DNA of 64,000 bases from Asparagopsis taxiformis (Eukaryota > Rhodophyta > Florideophyceae > Bonnemaisoniales > Bonnemaisoniaceae): assembly GCA_030407315.1 (NCBI GenBank), contig JALQPE010003158.1, positions 28,335-92,334 of the forward strand, given 5' to 3'. This document shows, piece after piece, positions 1 to 10,106 of this stretch. The notes beneath the pieces are model-generated. The model saw nothing but the letters and a program-made list of their open reading frames with translations. It searched no databases and was not told the origin of the DNA. How positions within the stretch are numbered: position 1 is the first letter of the stretch; the number at the start of each line of letters is the position of its first letter. Both the position numbers and the translations under genes were made by a program.

Positions 1-210
1 GAGGAAGACAAATACAGACGTATGTCGACTCTCTATGACCGTGTCACGGGGTATGACGAGGAGGATGATGATGATTGGGCGGAAGAGTGCGGTAGTGCAT
101 ACTGTAGTGACACGTCGGACCGTGGTACCCCTCGTCGTGCACCGTGCATTCCCCAGGCGGAAGTCGAAGCACTTCGCCGGGATGAAATCAGCTCTGGCAG
201 TACCAACTAG
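1..210 (+). CDS. C-terminal end of an acidic protein (partial)
   Basis: The frame is open from the first base of the window and stops at 208-210, so this is the last ~69 codons of a gene starting outside. The tail is hydrophilic, with an acidic run (EEDDDDWAEE) around residues 22-31 and a serine/arginine-containing end. No domain is recognisable. A competing frame at 35-241 is arginine/methionine-rich and looks like a shadow. The product is unknown; only the position at the window edge and the coding-like acidic composition support it. Confidence 0.4.
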   Translation, partial: EEDKYRRMSTLYDRVTGYDEEDDDDWAEECGSAYCSDTSDRGTPRRAPCIPQAEVEALRRDEISSGSTN

Positions 211-962
211 CTCGATTTTTTCTAGTCTTCGCTTAAGCTAAGTGAGTAAATGTGATTCTTTACCTTTCTACATGGAAAATTCGAGGATAGTCTAAGCTAC
301 GTACTGCACTTTGTCCGAGACGAATTGGAATTGTTCCTGCTACGCTATCTACATTCTAAAAAACGCCATTTTCTACTATTTTGAATAAAAAAACAAGATT
401 TACCATGTCGCTCGGTAAAGTTGTCAGACTTTAGTTTTCGGTTCTGCTGGAAAGTGAGATAAAAAAACTGAGAAGTGAGGTCACGCTGCGATGGAAGTAT
501 TTGTCACGCGAAATGCCAGGCGGCGCGAATCTTTCCAGAACGGCTGCTTTCTAAGGTATTCTCCTTATAGTAACGATTTACCTAGAATCACTATTAAATT
601 TCTATTGTATTTCATGGTCGCTGAAAGTCTTTCCTAGCCAATAGACCCGTTTTTCTTCATAATTACATCCAAAAATCAAGCCCCAATTACCCAATAAAAA
701 AATTCAGCAGCAGCGAATCTCATAATCTACTCGCCCACTTGGCACAGTACAGTACGCTACTTTACGAAATACTCTATCCCTATTGGCTCATATGACCACA
801 CGTTGTACACATGGCACGCTAAGTTCTACTTTGCCATGTGCAGTGCAACTTGCCGAGCAACCGCTGCAAATGGCTATTTCAGTAGTGTACAGAGAAGTAC
901 AGGGAGAATAGTGTATGCACAAGGTGCTCTGTCTGCAATTGCGACACTATAGTTTAGTCCTG
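211..962. other. Intergenic stretch, no gene seen
   Basis: About 750 bases of AT-richer sequence with frequent stops in all frames and short poly-A/T runs. It contains no ORF with coding character and no recognisable RNA gene. It ends where the 205-bp repeat copy begins. Confidence 0.5.
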
Positions 963-1168
963 TAAAAGTGTATCCATGCCTAGGTAGAGTAGCGAATACG
1001 GACTATATGAGGACATGCTACACTACCATAGTATGTGAGGGTGTATGGGTATCTAGGAATGGGACTCTACTCCTGAATTGCGAGCTAAGACCTGCCTGCT
1101 CTGACAAGCAGAATTTCGGTGCATCAGATTCGCGCGCGAAGCGCGCGCCGACGCGTAGAGGGCACTGG
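963..1168 (+). repeat. Direct repeat copy 1 (about 205 bp)
   Basis: This block is closely matched by 3150-3359 in the same orientation. Shared stretches include GAGGACATGCTACACTACCA, GCGAGCTAAGACCTGCCTGC and GGTGCATCAGATTCGCGCGC. Both copies end in a CG-rich tract followed by GGGCACT. The copies flank the Sel1-like gene. They could be solo terminal repeats of an element or products of a local duplication. Confidence 0.8.
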
Positions 1169-1479
1169 TACCAAGTTTAACACTTAATGCAAACAATCGA
1201 TCACGGCGCGGGAGCAATCTGCCCATTTGAGATCCCACGTGTCCACGTGTCCACGTGTCCAGCAGTTAGCGAAACACACACAGACGTCCGTCTCTGTGCA
1301 GCGGTCAATTTTTATGCCGCACAACGCAACGCGTCGACTAAAGTACAATGCAAACCGACGCATCATTGGAATACATTTTGCATCGATCCCGACCATATCA
1401 ACTGCACAACAATCATGTTAAAACGATGCCAAATCGACGAAAGCAACGCCGCGTTATCCTTGGCTAGCGTGCAAGCACC

Positions 1480-2852
1480 ATGTTTTCCATCGCGGAAAGA
1501 CTACAGCCGTACAGTTGTCCCGGCGACAATCTGCGCGTCGCAACCGACATGTACGCCGCCGAGCAATTGTACGAGCGCTGCGTCGAGGAGCACAACCACA
1601 TCGGAGCCATGTATCGTCTCGCAACCATTCTACGCGTCTCCGAAAACATGCACGACGGCCAACGCACCATGCAACTGTTCCAACGCTGCGTCGTTGAAGG
1701 CAACCATCCCGGCGCCATGTTCGATCTGGCACGCATGTATTCCGACGGTAAGTTCTGCGAGCAGGATTTCGTACGAGCCGTCTATCTGTATCAACGCGCC
1801 ATACAACTAGACAATGACGCGTGCACGATGTTCGAGCTGGCAATGATCTATGACGTCGGCGAGAAAAACGTTCCAATGGACATCTTGCGCGCGATGAACT
1901 ATTATCAATTGAGCATTGACGTCGGCCAGCATCTGGAGGCAATGTTCTGGCTCGCTCGATTACTCATATCCGATATCATGCAGCCGAAACGCGATGTGTC
2001 GCGCGCAAAGCGTCTGTTCTGTTCACCATGTATGTCGAGCGATGTGAAGAGCCGATGCCGATTATCGAGATATGCAACGAGCTGATGTACGGATCGTCCA
2101 ACCTCCCACGAGACGCCGCACTAGCCGCGTGCTTGCTACAGGCATGCGTGGAACGATGGGACGAGTGTGATGCAATGATACCACTCGCGGAAATCCTTCT
2201 GAGCGGCGCTTCCGGTGTCGCCAGAGACGCCACGCGTGCGATACGTCTATGTGAACGAGCCGCCAGTGTTCGCTGGGAGTATTCACTATCAACGGCTGTG
2301 TTGGCGCGCAAAATCGCCTATGGAACATCGCAGATTCAGGCCAATGTGCAGCTCGCTGTGTATCTGTGTCAGATGAGTATTGCGAGGGGGAACGATGCGG
2401 CCGCTATGCTTACATTGTCTGAACTGCTGTTAAAGGGCGCTCCGGGCGTGGAAAAGGACGTGGATTGTGCGATGAATTTGGTGGATAGAGCTTTTGGAAG
2501 TGATTGTGTCAAGTTTCAGATGTCCAAGATTATACAGCTTGCAAACGATATGGCACATGGAAAGGGCGGAATGGCGAGGAATCCGTCGTTTGCCGTTTTG
2601 TTGTTGGAGAAATGCATGAATATGAAGGATTTCAAATCTGAATCGACACTGCCTCTTGCGGATGTCGTGCTTGAAACGAAAGCTGTTTTGGATATTGAGC
2701 GGGGCATTCAACTATGTCGTCAGTTGGTTGGTTTGGAATCATATTGTGAAAAGCTCGAGCATCTTGCAGAGTCGATTGCATTTAGCGATGCGGGTAATGG
2801 TGCGCTCGTGATGCGTCTGTTGGAACTGTTCTTGAGCTTCATAGACCGATGA
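1480..2852 (+). pseudogene. Sel1/TPR-like repeat protein, one frameshift
   Basis: The start is ATG 1480, preceded in frame by a TAG a few codons upstream. Residues from ~20 onward show Sel1-like helical repeats of ~36 residues with recurring A-[MLI]-x-x-L-A-x-[IML]-[LY] and R-A-[IV]-x-L-[CY] patterns, normally a protein-protein scaffold. The first frame runs to 2085; the repeat pattern continues without a gap in the frame open from 2028 to 2852. The switch lies near 2005-2030 and would be mended by one extra base. Total length would be ~455 residues. This is either a pseudogene or a sequencing error. A similar repeat protein occurs on the minus strand at 12.4-13.6 kb. Partners are unknown. 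Confidence 0.65.
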
Positions 2853-3149
2853 AGTAGCGCGGTTGGGTGGATGACAATCAACATTTATGCAATGGCGGTC
2901 GGTTGAATTTTCCATCAACAGCATGGTTGCGAAATATATACTGAGCGGAGATCAGCGACATTACGGTTCCTGCACGGACACTAGAGTTGGGATGTAGTCT
3001 CGTTACATGGACATCCTGACTCGTCACATTTCCTCTTCGCAGCATGTCTAACATTGCTGCTGCGCAACTGCTATCTACACCACTTTTTATTGTTCAATTT
3101 CGGGATAAAGCTGGTGTACTGCGGTTACCACACAAGTCACACTGGACAT

Positions 3150-3359
3150 GTGGGCTAATAGTCTAAGCCTAAGTAGAGTTGCGAATACGGTACTTCTGAG
3201 GACATGCTACACTACCACAATATGTTAGGGTGTATTGGTATCTAGGAATGGGAATCTACTGGTGGATTGCGAGCTAAGACCTGCCTGCTCTGGCAAACAG
3301 AATTTTGGTGCATCAGATTCGCGCGCGCGAAGCACGCGCCAGCGCGTAAAGGGCACTTG
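3150..3359 (+). repeat. Direct repeat copy 2 (about 205 bp)
   Basis: Second copy of the block at 963-1168, same orientation, with scattered substitutions and small indels. The two copies bracket the Sel1-like gene at a spacing of about 2.2 kb. Confidence 0.8.
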
Positions 3360-3451
3360 TCTCTGAGGTTAGGTTTTTTAGCTTTCTAGTGCGTGTGATG
3401 TTCCCGACCAATGAGAATGGTTTCTAAGCGGTAAATATATCATACTTTGTT

Positions 3452-3562
3452 GACGAGTTTATGTGATTGGTGGATCGTCAGGCCACGACGTCTACCGGGC
3501 CCGGCACTCGACGAGTTTCTATGATTGGTTTAATCCACTTCACGAGTTGATGCGATTGGCTG
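3452..3562 (+). promoter_or_regulatory. Three repeats of an ATTGG (inverted CCAAT) motif
   Basis: Three related ~20-bp words occur upstream of the first acetyltransferase gene: CGAGTTTATGTGATTGGT, CGAGTTTCTATGATTGGT and CGAGTTGATGCGATTGGC, starting near 3454, 3512 and 3543. Each ends in ATTGG, the reverse of a CCAAT box. A looser match (GTTGATGTTATTGGCTG) lies at ~5057, between the first and second paralogues. A role in transcription is inferred. Confidence 0.45.
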
Positions 3563-3972
3563 AAATCCTACCCTCCCTACCGGCAGTAGATTAAGTAACT
3601 CCGCAACATTATTTCCGTCTTTCAGCAATCAATCAATCAACGGTACTAACAGGGCACTCTTTCTTCATTTCTAACACACGCGGCAGTCTCTTTCTCTTTT
3701 CACAGAGTCTCTGTTGTACACAAATCTGTGGACGTAGTGCAGAGCTGAGCTGAGCTGTGTCTTATGAATCAATCGGTTCAGACAGCTGTCGCCAGTGAAG
3801 TACAAACTCATGTGGGCTCACACGATTGCTGTCTATGCTGAGGATACCTGAGATATTATCGCCCCAAACGACATACAGTCCCCCAGCATGCGACGCCCAT
3901 TAAATATAACCAATTCAATCCTCCTACTACACTTAATTCCGTCGCACACATACATTCATCTTCAAACAACTA

Positions 3973-4998
3973 ATGTCATTTCAGCATGACCAGCCCCGCT
4001 TCATCGTACGTCAATACCGCCCAGCAGACAAGTTGGATGTGCAGAAAATAAGCGCCGCCATCTACGGCGGAAACGACTGGATCTCATCATCGCTCATAGC
4101 GTTTTCAACTAGCCCAACATGTTTCCCCTATGTGACCCTGCAAAATGACACCATAGTCTATTTCTGCATCTTCCGTCAATTGCATTCATTCAATCCGCGC
4201 AATAAAGTCTTCACGCTCGAAGCCGGCCGCGTCATCCGTCAATCCCGCAATAAGGGCATTGCAACACGTTCTCTAGCAATGGCCACTATAGCCTTGATGC
4301 AGCGACACGGTGCCAATTGCTCCTATCGCTTCCTCACATCTGTTGACATTTACAACAAATCATCCATCCGACACATTTCCAAACTCAAATGGACTGTTCA
4401 TTGCCAAACCCGTGTGTGGCCCCATTTTGACGACTCACCACTGGTATCTGCCGAGTCACCGCACACTTCCCCGTGCTCTCTCCTGAATTCGTTCGGCCTT
4501 TCCCAATACATTCGGCCTTTTGCCTATGAAGCAGTCCCGTTATGGACCAGCGTTCAGTGTGCACAGCAGATTATCACCACGATGGCAGAGCTGCAATCTC
4601 TCGGCGGTACGGGTCTCATGCATCGATTATACAGATGTGATACAGCAGCCGATGCCGGTCAATTTCTAAACTCGGAATTCTGCACTCAAGAAGGACGATC
4701 AGTATGGAAATTGTCCAGGCATAACAAACCACCTGTCCTGCTCTTCTACAGAGCACGATCCATCGATCCAGTGGATCAGGAACCGGACCACATGTACTCG
4801 GCGTGCGTTGTGGACGCGGAAGGGGTGGAGTGTTGTGTGGCGCTTGCAGACTCAATCGCAGCGGGAAGCAATGAAACGTTCCGCATGGCGTTTGACGGCG
4901 GGTTATCCGAAGCAGAAATTGAGCGGTCGGCGTTTCTATCCAGATTGAAATGGGAGATTCATGTCGTGTTTGAGCAGATATTTGGAGCGAGGATGTGA
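3973..4998 (+). CDS. GNAT-family N-acetyltransferase, paralogue 1
   Basis: 341 residues from ATG 3973. The N-terminal half looks like a GNAT domain: a first strand (FIVRQYRPAD), a central strand before LEAGRVIRQSRNKGIATRSL (~residues 83-102) whose R-N-K-G-I-A loop fits the acetyl-CoA pyrophosphate-binding motif A, and an SVDIYNKSS segment near 119 (NxxS element of motif B). The C-terminal half (~190-341) is a conserved extension shared with both paralogues, including LMHRLYRCDTA, a PPVLLFYRAR strand and a DQEPDHMYSACVVD motif. The layout recalls eukaryotic histidine N-acetyltransferase-like proteins, but the substrate cannot be assigned. Neighbouring paralogues at 5506 (+) and 7789 (-) indicate local gene duplication. 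Confidence 0.7.
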   Translation: MSFQHDQPRFIVRQYRPADKLDVQKISAAIYGGNDWISSSLIAFSTSPTCFPYVTLQNDTIVYFCIFRQLHSFNPRNKVFTLEAGRVIRQSRNKGIATRSLAMATIALMQRHGANCSYRFLTSVDIYNKSSIRHISKLKWTVHCQTRVWPHFDDSPLVSAESPHTSPCSLLNSFGLSQYIRPFAYEAVPLWTSVQCAQQIITTMAELQSLGGTGLMHRLYRCDTAADAGQFLNSEFCTQEGRSVWKLSRHNKPPVLLFYRARSIDPVDQEPDHMYSACVVDAEGVECCVALADSIAAGSNETFRMAFDGGLSEAEIERSAFLSRLKWEIHVVFEQIFGARM

Positions 4999-5505
4999 AA
5001 TACGGCACAAATTTACGACTCGACACGACGCGACACGGCGGAGGGTAGATAACTCAACAGTTGATGTTATTGGCTGGGCGGACTTTACAACCAGACAGCA
5101 CGCGCAATCATTTATTATACGATTAATGCTTGGAAAGGATTTTCCAACGATCACACGGACTTTTCCTCAACATCTTGGTGGAACGACGTCGGTGCTCACG
5201 ACAGCCTGAGCGCTGCTTAGAGTCACGATTTGTGCACTCCGCCTTACAGCTGGTAGTTTCATATGGCGTTGATACACCGTTCTACTTGTGCCAAGTCCGA
5301 GTTATTGTGACATGCAAACTTATGTCTCGCTCTATATGCACGTGTAGATGTAAATCCAGCTACAATACCATACTAAACTCAAAACCAGTAGCCACATGCT
5401 CTGTGAGAACATACTGCCTCCTCGACGACAAAAGGTCTCATTCGAAACTCTAGATTATACTCAACCATATCCATCCCGCAATCCATTCATCACCATCACT
5501 TCAGC
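4999..5505. other. Spacer between acetyltransferase paralogues
   Basis: About 500 bases with only short shadow ORFs. It carries the ATTGG-containing word near 5057 and a pyrimidine-rich leader immediately before ATG 5506, plausibly the promoter and 5' UTR of paralogue 2. Confidence 0.4.
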
Positions 5506-6600
5506 ATGAAACCACTTCTCCGTTCATCGCATCGCGCGTCCATCCAAATGCCACTCCCCACACATCTCCCCGATCTTTCAGTCCGACTGTACCGGGAAGC
5601 AGACGAGAGTGACATCCTGGCCATCGGTAAAAGTGTCTACGACGGCAATGACCGCATATCTCGTATCCTCCCCTATGTGAACACAGATCCTGATTGCTTC
5701 TCGTTTGTCGCAGAAATCAAGCACAAGGTGGTAGGATTTGTCCTGTTCCGACGCCTGTCACGCCCCGATGCAAAGCACCAGGTATTCTGCGTTGAGGGTG
5801 GTCGCTTACAACCAGGGGCTCGGAACCACGGAGTTGGATACGAAGCTGTACGTGTAGCAATGCCTATACTACAACATCTCCATGCGAGAAGCGAGAGCTA
5901 CAGATTTTTAGCAAGTATTGATAGCTACAACAAACCATCCCAACGTGTATTTCAGAAACTTGGCTGGCCTGTCTATTGCATTTCTCGTGTGTGGCCTGAT
6001 TTCAACGAAGTCCAACGATTGCAACAATCAGACAAGCAACCACCGCACTCCATACTCAAATCATTCCATCTACACCATCTCTTATCCCCTGTCGCCCACA
6101 GCACGCTTGCTAACTGGAGGCAACTATTGTCCTCGCACGAGATCCTCACCACAATGATACACTTGCGTGATGCAGGGAGTACCTTTCTCATGCACCGTCT
6201 ATTCAGATGTGATCCAGCCACACGTGCAGCACATTTTCTCCAGTCTTTGCACAGTCTAGCTGAGGATCGATCTGTGTGGAGTTTGGTTAGACATGCGAAA
6301 CCGCCGGTTCTAATGTTTTTTAGGGGACGTGCTGTAGATTTGACAGACCAGGAGCCGGATAACATGTATTCCGCATGTGTAGTGGACTGGGAAGGGGCAG
6401 AGTGTTGTCTGGCGTTTGCAGATAGGCGGCATGTGGATGGAGGGATTTTTCGAATAGCCCTTGAGGGCGGATTGTCGGATAAGGAAGTGCAGGAGTCGAG
6501 AGTGCTGTCGAAATTGAAGTGGGAGGAACATGTTTTGTTTGAAAAACGGATTGATGGGAAGCCGTCGAAACGGAAGGTTTGCCAACTGAGTAAGTTGTAG
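5506..6600 (+). CDS. GNAT-family N-acetyltransferase, paralogue 2
   Basis: 364 residues from ATG 5506; an internal ATG at 5548 would match the length of paralogue 1 better and is an alternative start. The order of elements is the same: a VRLYREADESD first strand, an acetyl-CoA loop in GGRLQPGARNHGVGYEA (~residues 101-117), an SIDSYNKPSQ segment near 140, and the conserved C-terminal extension with FLMHRLFRCDPA, PPVLMFFRGRA, a DQEPDNMYSACVVD motif and a WEEHVLFE end. A basic tail (KPSKRKVCQ) is unique to this copy. Identity to the neighbours is clear but moderate, so the duplication is not recent. The substrate is unknown; a small amino acid such as histidine is one possibility by family resemblance. 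Confidence 0.7.
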   Translation: MKPLLRSSHRASIQMPLPTHLPDLSVRLYREADESDILAIGKSVYDGNDRISRILPYVNTDPDCFSFVAEIKHKVVGFVLFRRLSRPDAKHQVFCVEGGRLQPGARNHGVGYEAVRVAMPILQHLHARSESYRFLASIDSYNKPSQRVFQKLGWPVYCISRVWPDFNEVQRLQQSDKQPPHSILKSFHLHHLLSPVAHSTLANWRQLLSSHEILTTMIHLRDAGSTFLMHRLFRCDPATRAAHFLQSLHSLAEDRSVWSLVRHAKPPVLMFFRGRAVDLTDQEPDNMYSACVVDWEGAECCLAFADRRHVDGGIFRIALEGGLSDKEVQESRVLSKLKWEEHVLFEKRIDGKPSKRKVCQLSKL

Positions 6601-6754
6601 ACCGTTTATAAAGGGGAACTACCCTAAGGATACGTAGAGACACTTTAGCTTCCCATAAGGTTACCTACCTTAACATTGGCAAACTAATCCTGCTCCCTCT
6701 AGACTGACGCATGTGTAACATTGACAAGTTGTTTCTTTATTAGTATCGTGTAAA

Positions 6755-7789
6755 CTATTCTGGAACTTTGGGCCGGTTCGGGGATTCAAAAACAAAATGT
6801 TCTTCCCAGTTTAATTTCGACAGCAAGACAGAATCCTCAATCTCCTCTCGTGCCAAGCCCCCATCGAAAGCCATTCTGAAGAGCTCTCCATCTGCATGGC
6901 GTCTGTCTGCGAACGCTAGACAACACTCAACCCCCTCTCCATCCACTGCGCATGCAGAATACATGTTATCCGGCTCCCTGTCTGTCGGGTCAACAGAAGT
7001 CGCCCGGTAGAACAACAAAACAGGTGGTCGTGGCCCATCCCGCGACAGCATCCACACGGATCGACGCTCTGGAGCGCAGAACTGAGAGTCAAGAAATGTC
7101 GCTGCAGTGTCGGCTGTTTCACATCTGTAAAGGCGGTGCATGAGGAACGAGCTCCCGGCGTCGCGTAGTCGCATCAGTGCAGAGAAGATTTGGTGTGATG
7201 ATGATAGTTCCGTCCACTTGGGAATGGTGCCAAATACCGCGGTAGAGATGAGCTCATGTGAGAGGTGCAGGGATTGGAGCATGGGGTGCGGAACAATAGT
7301 CGTTGAGACGTGATTCTGTAGGAATTGAAACTCCTTGAAATGGGGCCAGACCAGAGTTCTAGAGCGAACAGTCCAATTGAGTTTGTTGAAGAGATGGCGA
7401 CATGGCTTATTGTAGATGTCGACGCTGGTGAGAATTTTCACATTTTCCGCTCCTCCATGCTGTTGTGTGAAAGCATCTAAACACATACTCAATGTCCTAA
7501 ATCCGAGGCCTATGCCCCGCTTGTCAGACGAGACACGGCCTGCCTCTAATGCAAACACCTTGTCACCATTGGAGCAACTTTGCAAATGACGGAAGAAAAC
7601 ATAGGAGATGACTTGCGATTTGTGGAGCCCAACGTAGGGGAAGCAAGTATTGCTTTCTGCCAGGCTAGATAGCGCTGTTTTGACCCAGTCCACCCCATCA
7701 TATATACCACTGCTGATAGCCACGACGCCTTGCTCGTCAATTAAACGATATTCGCGCACAGACATTTCAGATTCTGAGAGTTGGATCAT
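6755..7789 (-). CDS. GNAT-family N-acetyltransferase, paralogue 3
   Basis: The reading frame is open from 7855, but the first codon there is TTG; ATG 7789 (MIQLSESEMSVREYRLID) or ATG 7765 aligns with the starts of the paralogues, and 7789 is chosen. The protein has the acetyl-CoA loop in SSDKRGIGLGFRTLS, the SVDIYNKPCR segment, and the same C-terminal extension (FLMHRLYRCETA, PPVLLFYRATSVDPTD, REPDNMYSACAVD). It is convergent with paralogue 2, with stop codons only about 155 bp apart, so the duplication involved an inversion. The substrate is not identifiable. Confidence 0.7.
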   Translation of the reverse strand: MIQLSESEMSVREYRLIDEQGVVAISSGIYDGVDWVKTALSSLAESNTCFPYVGLHKSQVISYVFFRHLQSCSNGDKVFALEAGRVSSDKRGIGLGFRTLSMCLDAFTQQHGGAENVKILTSVDIYNKPCRHLFNKLNWTVRSRTLVWPHFKEFQFLQNHVSTTIVPHPMLQSLHLSHELISTAVFGTIPKWTELSSSHQIFSALMRLRDAGSSFLMHRLYRCETADTAATFLDSQFCAPERRSVWMLSRDGPRPPVLLFYRATSVDPTDREPDNMYSACAVDGEGVECCLAFADRRHADGELFRMAFDGGLAREEIEDSVLLSKLNWEEHFVFESPNRPKVPE

Positions 7790-8449
7790 GGCTCTAGTAA
7801 CAGACGGACTTTTCACATGGACGAAAGCACTACATCTTTTCTTGATAAGCGACAAATATATGCTCTATTCTGTTTTTGGATCCCGGATAGAATGTTTGGT
7901 CGGGGTGGTTGGATGTAACTACAACGAGGCAAGAAGTTTTTCCCCGTTGGTGCATTCATACACTTTGAATCTTATCTAGACTCAGCCAGCACCTCATAAC
8001 TGTTCCCAATCAACCATTTCATCCAAAAGTCCATACATTATTTGCATAAGATTAACTCTGGATCGTCTAAGAGCACCAGCATGGTATAAGCATTAATGTT
8101 CCGGTGCTGCAGATTTAACGTACAATGTGCATTCAATCTTACCCGGAACGGGCCACAGATGCACTGCTGCCCCACAATGTCGCCCACAAGACCCGCACTG
8201 TTGTAACGACAACAATACACAACTCTCGTTGGTACTCTGTTCAAAGACACGTATTTGCTGACAGCGATGGATACAGAGCAAAATGTCTACACACATATAT
8301 ACACATTTATGTGGCCAAGGCTGATCTATATGAATCTCAGGTTCGACCACCATCACCGTTAACTTTTTCTGTTCTTCAGTTCCACTCGCACACTAGTCTA
8401 GAATAGAATGGTACAATAACAAACGAACAATTTGTCGCGTGCGGGTCCG
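7790..8449. other. Intergenic stretch, no gene seen
   Basis: About 660 bases between the divergent 5' side of paralogue 3 and the 3' end of the methyltransferase. Several short ORFs occur on both strands, but none has domain content. No RNA gene was recognised. Confidence 0.4.
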
Positions 8450-9346
8450 CTACAATCTAGCCACACCATCAACGCAATTAACGCCCTCTTTTCGAGCGGT
8501 GACAACGAAGTGCCCATCATTCACTTTGCAGTCCCCCCACTTCTTGAAAGAAATCGTATCGCCCCCAACACGATCAAAACTCATCAAATCAAATGAATGC
8601 TTCCGAAGAAATGCCTCAGGGTCCGGGGTATGGCTCTGAAAAAGCGACAAGTAATCATACTTCTTTCCAGAATAACCCTTTTCCTCAAAAGACCCCGTCA
8701 TTACATCTGTACACAGAACACTTCCCGCTGAACTAAGCTTCGATATGTCTCCCACAAGCCTCTCCACAATTGCCTCGTTCAGAAAGAATAAAAGTCCATC
8801 CGTTAGCCAAACAGACTTCTTCCTCGCGTCGAATCCAGCTTCCACAATCGATTTCATCCACGGTGACTCATCCTCAACCAACAAAACCTTGACCCGTTTC
8901 AATACTGCGCGGCACACGGGCGCCGGCTCAATCTCCCCCACAATCCGCTCCTTCAGATCCACTACCTCGCCTACATCCAGTTCGAAAATTGTATCCCTTT
9001 CACTCAGATGCTTTAACCGGAACGAACGCGTCTCCATGCCGCACCCCACCATTACAATTTGCAGCCCATCATCCTCATTCAACAGTTGCGACTCCACAAA
9101 TTTGTCAATAAATGCCACACGTGCTGTCACATGCACATGCCCCGGATCCCAATCCCCAACATACTCCATTGCTGTCGGCCCAGCCAGCAGGTGAGCAAAC
9201 TCATCGCGGAACAGCGGTTCACGCTGCTGCTGTTCCACCGCTCGGAAAGCTGCGCTGACTCGAGAGGAGAAGGCAACCGAGGATATGTCGTCGCAATGTA
9301 GTGGGGGTGCTGGTGACGTATTTTCTTCGCCACCTTCGATTGCCAT
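8450..9346 (-). CDS. PPM/LCMT-like SAM-dependent O-methyltransferase
   Basis: 298 residues from ATG 9346; the frame extends to 9403 but begins there with TTG. The leucine carboxyl methyltransferase-like (PPM) pattern is clear: a VTARVAFIDKFV helix, the SAM-binding loop IVMVGCGMETRSFRL (about residues 98-112 from this start), a ELDVGEVVDLKE strand-acid, and a WLTDGLLFFLNE motif around 180 followed by a C-terminal DRVGGDTISF region. This matches the family of small carboxyl or O-methyltransferases found in bacteria, algae and fungi. The methyl acceptor is unknown. The N-terminus contains a short low-complexity lead. No frame damage is visible and the gene appears intact. Confidence 0.75.
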   Translation of the reverse strand: MAIEGGEENTSPAPPLHCDDISSVAFSSRVSAAFRAVEQQQREPLFRDEFAHLLAGPTAMEYVGDWDPGHVHVTARVAFIDKFVESQLLNEDDGLQIVMVGCGMETRSFRLKHLSERDTIFELDVGEVVDLKERIVGEIEPAPVCRAVLKRVKVLLVEDESPWMKSIVEAGFDARKKSVWLTDGLLFFLNEAIVERLVGDISKLSSAGSVLCTDVMTGSFEEKGYSGKKYDYLSLFQSHTPDPEAFLRKHSFDLMSFDRVGGDTISFKKWGDCKVNDGHFVVTARKEGVNCVDGVARL

Positions 9347-10106
9347 TGTGCCGGCCGGCTGGCTTGCTGGATAACTGGCACGATATTGCTCTAAACTGAA
9401 CAAAGCTCACGGCGGATAAATAGATAGACCTGTACAATCTGTGAAACGTGGCGTAGACAATTCTTGCTCAGCGTTTAGCGTAGCAGCTTGTGCTGACCCG
9501 AAACTGATTTTTATCATTGAGGGAAAATTTTCAAAAAATTGAAAGTAGGTTTTTGCGAGAAGAATAGAGGGTTTTGGAAGATTCCCATGTGGGAAGTGTG
9601 GTCTTCTAGGTCGAGAGACCAATGTGGTCTCCTAGGTAGAAGCGGCGGCGCGAACGCAGCACCGAAAAGATATGTGGTAGAGCTTGTATTGGTAGTTAGA
9701 TCACTAGAACCTTGAAGGTCACCGGCGCAGAGCCGCCGGAGCTAACGCTGCCTTCTCGCTCCGCGCCGGTTGTCCACACCTTTATTCAGTAAAATTCCGA
9801 AATAGTTCGGCGTCGCGCGAAAAGGCTAAAAGTTTCAAATTATCTCTAAAAGTCAAATTACAGCAATACTAGAGAGCTTACATGGCCAGCCTGCACTGTA
9901 AGGGCGGTACTGGCTTACAGTATTCCCTGTTCTGACGTTCACTATACTACACGCCCCCCTCGCTAAGTCCGAGAGACCTCGCGAGCTATATTCCCGAGTC
10001 GTGAAGTCTTCCATGCAGGAGCATACTTTGGCAGTTGCTGACACCAACCTTCCTGGGGCGGGACATCGCTTTCCTTAGTGTTACCCCGAAACTGCATATG
10101 AAACTA
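9347..10106. other. Intergenic stretch with no recognised gene
   Basis: About 760 bases with a few short minus-strand ORFs of no recognisable family. GTCTCCTAGGT and GTCTTCTAGGT near 9600-9640 repeat a short word. It separates the intact methyltransferase from the fragment mosaic. Confidence 0.4.

Noticed and set aside
1187..1810. 207-codon ORF overlapping the Sel1-like gene
   Set aside because: Composition is Cys/Thr/Ser/Pro-rich and it lies in another frame across the Sel1 coding region; the Sel1 frame has clear repeat periodicity, so this is a shadow.
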